From the NCBI GenBank assembly GCA_963920575.1, contig OY986964.1, forward strand, positions 12,274,663 through 12,338,662: 64,000 nucleotides of DNA, written 5' to 3'. The notes under the pieces are model-generated. The model was not told where the DNA came from, did no database searches, and was given only the letters and a program-made list of their open reading frames with translations. Positions 56,102 to 64,000 of the stretch are shown here, in pieces. Every line of letters begins with the position of its first letter. Within the stretch, counting starts at the first letter, position 1. The position numbers and the translations under genes are program-made. Source of the DNA: Narthecium ossifragum (Eukaryota > Streptophyta > Magnoliopsida > Dioscoreales > Nartheciaceae).

Positions 56102-58427
56102 TGTTGGCATCAATTTTAGCTAAGGCTAAATGGACAACATTTGCAGGATTCCCCCGACTGAATCCGCAAGCACCAAAGCCAAACTGGCTCATACACAATC
56201 AAGTTCATCCAAATCCCCTACATATTCACGGTTTTGACGGCATCCTATACAAACCGGAGGAATAAGGATATTTTGGTAATTTTACTTACCCAAGGGTATT
56301 TTGGTAATTTAGACCACAATACATGTCTAAATCTCCCACTACAATCCAAAATAGCTTTTACATAGCTTTGACGGCATCCGAAATAAGCGGTGTAATTATA
56401 GAAAATTCCCTAAAATAAATAAAGGAAAAATCCGAAAATTCAAAATAAACCAAAATAAATACCCAACTTCAAATTCGCCTAAGTCCCGACCAAGGCGATA
56501 CGCGCGCCATGCGCGCGCACATGACTCGCATTCATCGAGTTTAAAATACGCGCGTCACATGATGCGCGCACGTGTCCATGACACGCACAAAAATCGTGCC
56601 GCCATGCGTTGCGCATAAACAACCAATCAAAAAGGGTATTTTGGTCATTTAGCCCCAAGGGGCATTTTTTGGTCATGTCACATTTTCAGGGGTGTGAAAA
56701 TTTGATATAGAAGTATTTTCTCTACCCGGAGACATTTTGGTCCAAAGTACATATGACCGATAAAAAGGTGTTCTGGTTACGTCCCGGTCAGCCCGGGGGT
56801 ATTTCAGTAAATCCTCCAATCACCATATGAAATGGTGAAATTCAAAACTCATATAAGACATTCGAAATTTGGACAAATATTCGATGTATGGACAATCATT
56901 CAAATTCAAGATAAATACTTGAAATTTGGATAAAAGTTTAAAATTCAAATAAGTTCTTACATCAACTTCAAATTTAAACGACACATTCAAAATTTAAACC
57001 TCAAATCTTAACTCCTTCGTCTGATGGTTAAAAGATATCCTAACACCTCAGCTTACACCTCAGCTTCCCAATAACACACCTGGAAATCAAATCTCAACAT
57101 CCCTAGGATCCCATGAAACGCTCCTGTGTATCTCACCGGCCTCTCAACAGACCTTCAAACACCTATAAAAGGAAGAGGAGGGCGAACAAAGCAGAGGCTA
57201 GAAAAACAGAGAGTGGCTGGCAAATATTGAGAAAAGAAGCAGAGAAAGCAAAGAAAGAGAAGAAGAAAAAGCTTGGACGCCCGGGAGGGAGGAACCTATC
57301 GTCGTCACGAACCTTGAGCCAGTCCGAGGTCTTCGTCATCGGCGTCCCTGATCCAGCCCAAGGAGCTCGTCGTGGAACCCATCGTCGTCGTCGTCTTTGA
57401 TTCAGCCGGCGGAACCCAAAGAACCCATCGCTGTCATCTAGCCGGAGGAACCCAAAGAAGCTTGTCACCCAGCCGAAGGAACCCCAAAGAACTCGTCATC
57501 CTCCTTGATCCAGCCGGCGGAACCCAAAGAAGCTCGTCGTCCAGCCAGAGGAGCCCATCACCATCGTCCTCCTTGATCCAGTCAAGCAGACCGTCGTCAT
57601 CTTCTTCTGTTCCAGCCGGCGGAACCCAAAGAAACTCGTTGCCCAGCCCAAGGAGGGAGCCCCATCACCTTCCTCAAGCTCGTCGCCGTCCGTTGATCCA
57701 GTGGGAGGACTCGTCCCCATCGCCGTCCTTGACTAACCCGTGAAGCACACCTCCAGCAAGGTCCACGCCGCGGCTTCCCCTGTTTCCTTTCATCTCCAAG
57801 CTTGGACGTCTCCTCAACATCCAGTGCATCCCCACCGGATCCGTCGCCCACCACCGTGCGTAGCTTAAAGCTTGAAGCGGCATCAACACCCAGCGAGGTC
57901 CGTCACCAACCGTCCGTCGTTGTTCGCTCGCGGCTCCAAAGTATGAAGGGATCTTCTTCAACAGCTTCTTCTGTTCCAGTTGGCTTCGTCAAGGTTCCAA
58001 CGCTCGGACGACACCTTCTTCGGCGCTCGGACGACATCCTTCGGACTCCATAAGCCCTGAGGATCCTGCAGCAAAGCCCATAAGACATCTGAAGATCTAC
58101 ACTCAGATAACGTCATCCCCAACTCCGGTAGTCTCAAAGCTCCGGCAAGAAAAAAATAAAAAAAACTTAAACAACAACTTCAGTCACCTCAAAATCCTGG
58201 CGATGAAGGTGGCGGACCCGGACATTATTTTATTTTTCATGTAAGAAGCTTATTTTATCGGATCTAGAATCGGAGGTGTTCCCTACGGGGATGTAAATGA
58301 TGGATTTGCCGACTTGGCGATCCAAGGGTGTGGTGTCCGCAATTTCCTTGAATGAAATAAAAAATGATTTGCTCGGAAATAAAATAGAAATCTCGTCCCA
58401 ACGAGATTGACGTTTTATTCACGAACA
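56102..58427 (+). repeat. 3' LTR of Tat element
   Basis: It runs from TGTTGGCATC after the purine tract to ...TTCACGAACA, followed by CCAGC. It keeps the TATA box (57164-57170) and the degenerate CCAGCCGGCGGAACC repeats (57400-57630) of the 5' LTR. Confidence 0.95.
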
Positions 58428-60897
58428 CCAGCAAGGAAGGCTCCGTGCCCTGGAGAATCGACTAGTAGCAGTCCAAGCTCAGCAGGATACCTATAGGGCA
58501 CAACGTAGTCGGAGGGCTTGGATTACTGGAGGGGACTCCAACACGGGGTACTTTCATCGGAGTGTAGCAGGGGCCAGTCACTGATCACGGGTCTTGGAAG
58601 TTAGAACTGATACTGGGACTGTAATCTCTACTCAGGAAGGAATTATGGCTGAATTCATGTCCCATTATAATCAACTCTGGCGGAATTGTGATGGACAGAG
58701 GGACATTGAGCTGCCATTGCTCCCAAGTCTAGCTGAAGCGGACAGGGTGCAGTTGGTTAGGGAAGTCTCTGATGAGGAAATCTTCCATGCCTTGGTCCAG
58801 ATGAGAAAGCAGAGGTGCCCAGGCCCGAACGGCATCCCCAGTGAATTCTACCTCCAATACTAAGATGTCGTTGGCCTAGATGTGTGTCATTTGGTCAGAA
58901 GGTTCTTTGAAGCTGGGCAATTGCCGTCGGGATGGAACGATACCTTCATCTCGTTCATCCCCAAATGCAAGAATCCTCGCCGCATTAAAGATTACCGCCC
59001 CATTAGCTTATGCAACGTTATCTACAAGGTAATCTCTTCAATTCTAGTTAGCCGGATGAGACCTCTACTCGGGCAGCAGATCAGCTTGGAACAGTCTATT
59101 CTGGATAACATAGCTGTGGCGTAAGAGCTGATGCATACCCTTCGCAAAGCACTGGCATATGGGGCTCTCATGGCAGTTAAGGCAGATCTACGATCAGCCT
59201 ATGATTCTGTTAGCTGGAAGTTTCTGTGGAGAATTCTAGTGAAAATGGGGTTTCTTACCAAATGGATAGAATGGACAATGTCATGTGTTACAACAGCCAG
59301 GTTTGCTTTGATCATCAATGGAAGAACCTCTGGCTTATTCTATTCAAGGCGAGGTCTGTGACAAGGGGATCCCTTCTCCCCCTATCTATTCATTCTTGTA
59401 CAAGAAGTGTTGACGAGGCTTCTCCAACAACCCCTCATAGCCCTCGATGGTGTTAGCTTTGGCAACGAAGGTGTTCGAGTAAGCCGTCTATTATTTGCCG
59501 ATGATTGCCTGTTCGTGACGCGAGCTGGCCGTGAGGAAGCGCAGAAGCTAAGGAAAATTCTGAAGAAGTTCCACAAGCTCTCTGGGCTGGAGCTTAACCC
59601 AGAGAAATCAAGTGCCAAATTTTCACCGAACACTCTAGAGCGAAGGAAGAGAAGAACGTTCAGGTACCTGGGGTTCGGCGAGAAGGTCGAGGCTTGGAGG
59701 TACTTGGGAGTTCCCTTGAACACCTCAAGGCTAAAGGTCAGTGACTTTAATTTTGTTATTGAAGTAGTCCAAGCTCGTCTCGGTTCATGGCATGCCTTGA
59801 AGCTCTCACAAGCTGGACGCGTCACTCTTATTCAATCGGTAACCCAGGCTCTTCCCCTGTTCCTCATGTATGCTACTCATGTACCTGTTTCTTCTTTGAG
59901 GAAAATTGAAGCTCTTCAGAGGCAATTTTTGTGGAGTGTGAAGCGAGGGGGCTTGTCAATTGTTTCTTGGAGCCAAGTTTGTCAACATAAAGCTACCGGG
60001 GGTCTTGGACGGAAGGATCTCAATAGATGGTAACGAGCTTTGCGAATGGCGAGAGCAGCTAGATTGCTGGACCCTGAAGAGTCACTCTGGAAGAATGTCA
60101 TCAGAGCCAGGTATAAAGCCCAGGGCCTCTTGCCTCCTATAAAACCCCCAGCCAATGCTACACCTCTTTGGCGGTCCATGTGTAAGGCCAGCGTTGCCCT
60201 TCGGCAAGGATTGAAGTGGGAGGTGGATCCAGATTGCCATGCTGATGTCTTTGAAGATTGGTGGCTTCCGGGAGGGCCATTGAGATCCTCAGGGCTTATG
60301 TTTCGGACTGGCGAACACCTCCAGGTTAGTTCTCTTATCGATGAATTGGGCCAATGGTGTAGGGACTCTCTCTCCTTGTTCCTACACCCAGATCTTGTCA
60401 ATCTAGTCTCCTCCATCCTGATTCTCCAAAGTGATGCTGCTTCCAAGCCAAGATGGACCCGCAATGCTACAGGTGAGATATCAACCAGCTCATGTTACCG
60501 GCTGCTGGAGGAAATCGAACTACAGGGCGCGATGACTAATCCTATGTGGTGGTCTCTCTGGCGGGTTCCAGCAGGACCGCGCGTAAAAAGTTTCTTGTGG
60601 AGACTGGCCCACGACAAGGTGGTGGCAAAGGATAAACTTTGGTCATTGGGTCTGATCAACAACAAAGATTGCTCATGTTGTGGGCTTGAGGAGGATTCCA
60701 TACATCACATCTTCTTCTCATGTCAGTATGCTGTGGAGGTGTGGCAACAGGTGTTCGAAGGATATGGGATTGATGGTCCCTCCATGTGTGCAAGACTTTG
60801 CTTCCAAATTTTACAAGGCCCCGGGAAAGATGAACGTGCAATAAAGAATAAGGCTTTGGTGGCTTATTCCCTATGGCTAATGTGGAAGAATCGGTGC
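58428..60897 (+). pseudogene. LINE-A ORF2, reverse transcriptase and zf-RVT
   Basis: After the Tat element ORF2 resumes: AWITGGDSNTGYFHR, CPGPNGIPSEFY, FISFIPKCKNP and DYRPISLCNVIYKV (RT fingers), VKADLRSAYDSVSWKFL (motif A), QGDPFSPYLF (motif B), LLFADDCLFVTRAG (motif C, F-A-D-D), LELNPEKSS and LGVPLN. The zf-RVT region (60580-60760) shows VKSFLWRLAHDKV, CSCCGLEEDSIHHIFFSC. About five in-frame stops occur (near 58582, 58861, 59122, 59359 and 60031). Some, such as TGA in place of CGA before QGDP, look like methyl-C deamination. The first five bases are the CCAGC target duplication. Confidence 0.92.
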
Positions 60898-62455
60898 TAG
60901 AAGGATCGATCCGGATGGGTTGGTCATGCTGCGCCCGATGAAGGATCGAACCTCTGCTTGGAGAAGATCGATCCTGGGTCTTGGGTAGCATGGTTACCCT
61001 TCGCCGCGAAGAAGATCGATCTTCCTGGGCGGAAGGATCGATCTTTCTTGGCGCTACAAGGAGGGTGCCCTCTATCTCGAGAAAGATCGATCTTCCTGGA
61101 AGGAAGGATCGATCTTCTTTGGCTCGACAGTGAGGGAAGCTCACTGTTACTTAAAAGATCGATCTTTTCTTAGGAAAAGAATTAGTAGCAGAGAGGATTT
61201 TTCATGATTTTTACCCGCGGGGCTTGGTATGTCGGTTTTTCTTACCGCTTTATACTTTGTACATATGTTTAAGCATGTTAGCCCTATAATAGGGCAATGG
61301 TGAACCGGGGGAGTGATGACTCCCGGGATGTTTAGAATAAACGGGTAGGTAGCCCTACAGCTTTCCTTAGCCTCGCATGTCGGCCCTGAGGGCTTTATCT
61401 GTGATATATGTGAGCTGTTGTTTGCGGGGCTGCTTCCCGGTGCAGGTTTTGTGGTGGACTGCTGGCAGTTGGTGGTGGTACCATTGCAGCAGTTCCTAGA
61501 CCTTATTTATCTGTTCACCACCCCGGGCCGGCAGGGTGCCGTGCCCAGACCTTGTTATTGTATATCATCACATACTGTTGCATGTTTATCTGTATTATCC
61601 TGCGCATGTTCATACATGCATTGTGTTGTGCATTAGTTGCATATGTGTAGGGCGATGCCGATCCGGGGCTTTCGGGTAGCCCGGATCTAGCTCTAGGACC
61701 GTTGCGGGTAGCTTGGTCCAGGACTCGATTTGTAGTATTCAGTCGTTTTCGATGATAGGGTTAGTTTGACATGAATACATGTTGTTCGATGTTTAGAGGT
61801 CGTGTCTGCCTCGAGCCAGATGTTGTGGGTGCAACCGGTGTCGGTTCTTATTCTTTGGGGGCCGTCGGAGGAGTCCAGCCCAGGCAGTGTCTGTTCCTGC
61901 CCGCACTAGGTGTATCCAGGATGGGCCCAGTCCCTTGGGGTGACCATGGTTGGGTATGCCTAGGGACACCGGCAAAGGGTTATGGGACCCTTACTGCACA
62001 CCCAAGTCTTGCTTGAGGGCGACACTGTTGTGTTCCCTCCCTTGTGAGTGTCATAGTGTAGTGTCCCTGCTAAGCTTAGTGCTCACTCCTACCCGGGCTG
62101 CGTTTTGCAGGTGCTGGCGCTTGCTCTTCTTCGGTCGCCCCCTACCGGGCCGGTGTTTGGTGACGTGGCGGCGTCTGGCGATGCTTGAGAGGTGGCGATC
62201 TTTACAACTTTACGCCTTTTTGTTATAGATAGTCTCCTACGGGAGTGATAAATGTATAATTTCCCTGTTTTGAGGATTTTTATCTATTCCAGTTATGTCT
62301 TTGAGTTTCTGAATGATTGTATAATACAAGATGATTATGATTTGGTAGGGTAACCACTACGATTAGAAGGAAACCTCGTCAAAATTTCCACAGTAGGTTA
62401 GGTTCCGCTTCGCGTCGCCCGGCCCGGTTGGGCCTACGCGGGTCGGGGCGTGACA
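60898..62455 (+). repeat. LTR-6 of the TGTGAGGACC family, 5'-truncated
   Basis: It ends GGGGCGTGACA at 62455, the family 3' terminus, but begins inside a GATCGATC cluster at about 60898, so over a third of the LTR is missing. The part to about 61380 resembles LTR-5 (GTGAACCG, GGGAGTGATGA, TTTAGAATAAA), while from about 61410 it resembles LTR-4 (GGGGCTGCTTCCCG, GTGCATTAGTTGCAT). Eight GATCGATC or near cores lie at 60900-61165. No target duplication is found. It separates LINE-A zf-RVT from RNase H. Confidence 0.88.
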
Positions 62456-63027
62456 GGACCTTTGGAGAAGGTGGTAGCACTATACATGAGTTGGTGCGAA
62501 CCATCAGGTGGCAAGCTAGAGAATACCTCTTACTCAATCCAGCAAGGGGGTATGTTACTAACTCAAGTCTTTGGGAGGGCACCAGGGTACAGACTGATGC
62601 CTCTTTCTCTGCTAGGGGGACAAGGGTGGGATTAGGAGTAGTCTGCTATGATGGTTTGGGTTGTAAAAGATGGGAAGGTGTTTCGGCAACCACAACTGCT
62701 TCTGTTACTCAAGCCGAGCTTAAAGCACTCTTGTTTGGTCTAATGGAAGCTTTTGAAGAAGGGGAGCATAGCATTCTATTGGAGTGACTCGAAACTGGTG
62801 GTGGACATGGTGTTAGGAAGGATCCCACTGACTGAAGACTGCAAGTAGGTGATGCTAGAGGTATGGTGGTTTATAAGTAAGTTCCTGCGATTCTCTATTG
62901 TTCACATACCACGTGAACGTAATGTAAGGGCTGATGAGTTAGCTCATCATGCACGTCTTGACTTGGGTATGTAATCTGATTGTATATCAGCCTCTGGGCT
63001 GTAGCTTGGGCTTACCTAATCAAAAAA
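62456..63027 (+). pseudogene. LINE-A ORF2 RNase H and 3' UTR
   Basis: RVQTDASFSARGTRVGLGVV supplies the first catalytic Asp, SVTQAELKALLFGLMEA the Glu, and after a frameshift near 62785 SDSKLVVDMVLG the next Asp. ERNVRADELAHHAR is near the C-terminus at about 62930. The 3' UTR ends at the A-run 63022-63027. It is separated from the zf-RVT part by LTR-6. Confidence 0.88.
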
Positions 63028-63204
63028 GAGTAGAAGTGAGAAGTTCACGGGCGGAGGTAGGAGAGAGAAAAATTAGTTTTTGGATGTGGGTAGCTGTTGA
63101 CGTGGTAATCTTAACGTTGATCGGTAAAGTCAAAATAGTTAAAATGTCAAAAATCAGGGATGTGTAAAGGTTCAACTCTTTAAAACTCAGTTCGAATAGA
63201 GGTG

Positions 63205-63440
63205 TTGAAGTTATGGAAAAATGGATGAGAAGTGTAAAATGGACGATGAGAAATGGTGGAAAATAGATGATGAGAAATGGTGGAAAAATGGACGACGAGA
63301 TGTCATGGAAAATGGATGATGGGAAATGAAAGATGAGAAATGGACGATGAGAAATATGGGTGATGAGAAATGAAAGATGAGAAATGGGCGATGGGAAATG
63401 AAAGATAATAAATGGACGATGAAAAATATGGGTGATGAAC
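63205..63440 (+). repeat. Degenerate ~15-bp tandem repeat
   Basis: Units like AATGGACGATGAGAA, with GATGGGAAATG and AATATGGGTGATGAG variants, repeat about 14 times just beyond the right target duplication of LINE-A. Confidence 0.9.
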
Positions 63441-64000
63441 TATGTTACAATTACTCCTATTAATGATAGAACTATTCCTATGAGTGATAGAACTACTCTT
63501 ATAAATAAAAGCTTAATTGCGGAAAATTTAAAGAAAGAAAATGTTTCATTATTGAAATTTAAAAGTACATGAAGATAAATAAAGCTACATTGAAAATAAA
63601 GATAATCTTCGTGGACGTAGGCATTTGCCGAATCACATAAAATTTGGTGTTCTTTGGTTTGTCTGAAAAATGTGAAATTTATCCCAGAATAATCAATTAA
63701 ATTGCATTCGTATGAAACAAGTAACAAATTACCTTTCTTTTCCAACTGCTACTGTCTACCTGTACTTGGTTCAATGTTTCTTCTTGTGTCTTTTCTTGTG
63801 CCTGAAGAAGTACTTGGAAAAGCCGGTTGGTTTTGTATTTTTACCCTTCTTCATCTTACAAGAATTTACCTTGCTTTTTCCAGCATGCCCATTGAAACCT
63901 TGATGAGAAGCCGTATGTTGCACTTCACACTTTCTCACTCTTCAAACTCACCTCCTCTTTGAACACAATAGAGAGAAGGTCATTCCATTTCTCCCTATGA
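63441..64000. other. Unassigned sequence at right edge
   Basis: Short overlapping frames exist on both strands (63440-63745 minus, 63702-63962 plus), but neither has a recognisable domain or splice signals. I see no feature I can support. Confidence 0.4.

Larger units (their letters stand above)
36761..58427 (+). mobile_element. Tat/Ogre-like LTR retrotransposon, 21.7 kb, TSD CCAGC
   Basis: Two LTRs of about 2.33 kb (36761-39093 and 56102-58427) are flanked by the exact duplication CCAGC (36756-36760 and 58428-58432) within LINE-A ORF2. Order: LTR, PBS (39099), N-terminal ORF and gag, protease, RT, RNase H, a second (archaeal-type) RNase H, then an antisense gene with a plant mobile domain, a 20-bp minisatellite, PPT and LTR. 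The second RNase H, large size and antisense ORF are features of the Tat group (Ogre/Grande-like). No integrase is recognisable. Removing the nested solo LTR-5 (2.46 kb) and the N gap leaves about 19 kb. Confidence 0.95.
33760..63027 (+). mobile_element. L1-type LINE (LINE-A), split by nested insertions
   Basis: The 12-bp duplication GAGTAGAAGTGA at 33748-33759 and 63028-63039 brackets the element, and the last bases before it are an A-run (63022-63027). LINE sequence occupies 33760-36760, 58433-60897 and 62456-63027, about 6.0 kb in all, the normal size of a full L1. Order: ORF1 (DUF4283, zinc knuckle), ORF2 endonuclease, RT, zf-RVT, RNase H, 3' UTR. ORF1 starts within 5 bp of the left end, so there is almost no 5' UTR. 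The two insertions are the Tat element (36761-58427) and LTR-6. Confidence 0.95.

Overview
The window is a stretch of flowering-plant nuclear genome. The evidence is three recognisable plant-type host loci with introns: a MED26-like fragment, an F-box SKIP22-like pseudogene, and an apparently functional START-domain lipid-transfer gene. It also holds plant LTR-retrotransposon lineages (Copia, chromovirus Tekay/Reina-like, Tat/Ogre-like), plant L1 LINEs with DUF4283-type ORF1, hAT elements and MITEs. Two runs of exactly 200 N (31372-31571 and 53749-53948) are scaffold gaps of unknown true size. I cannot place the species. Most of the sequence is nested, decayed transposons, and several nesting levels are proved by exact target-site duplications (TSDs).

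Left third (1-33.7 kb). A minus-strand Copia 5' end (gag, PBS, LTR) occupies 1-2267. It is followed by a truncated LTR of a 'TGTGAGGACC...GGGGCGCGACA' family, then a 5' LTR plus gag of a Reina-like element. An unrecognised minus-strand exon lies at 5.7-6.15 kb. An hAT element (6268-7810, 8-bp TSD GGGATACG) separates it from a MED26-like gene fragment. A minus-strand LINE (9008-15886, 18-bp TSD) lies in the MED26 intron and is itself filled by an LTR fragment, a Copia 3' end and a complete solo LTR (TSD CCCAG). A Copia fragment with a tandem hairpin array follows at 16.1-17.7 kb. Next is an hAT-like element (18177-26820) containing a small minus-strand gypsy element (TSD CGTAC), which in turn contains a Tekay chromovirus (TSD CCGAA). 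Host sequence resumes at 26.8 kb with the SKIP22-like pseudogene and the minus-strand START gene, which carries a Mutator-type MITE in an intron.

Right two thirds (33.7-63 kb) is one L1 LINE (33760-63027, TSD GAGTAGAAGTGA). Its ORF2 was split by a 21.7-kb Tat/Ogre-like LTR retrotransposon (36761-58427, TSD CCAGC). That element has gag, protease, RT, RNase H and a second RNase H, but no recognisable integrase. It carries a long antisense gene with a plant mobile domain, and a ~20-bp minisatellite of about 45 copies in its 3' region. Its gag was later hit by another LTR of the TGTGAGGACC family, now a solo LTR (TSD ATATA). A sixth, 5'-truncated LTR of the same family sits in the LINE just before its RNase H.

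The most unusual non-coding signals are these: clusters of GATCGATC-type palindromes in the LTRs of the TGTGAGGACC family, with an analogous but different palindrome cluster in a Copia LTR; a tandem array of covarying 13-nt hairpins in a Copia element; a MITE built of about three 200-bp units with CACGTGGC boxes; and the antisense gene plus minisatellite of the Tat element.
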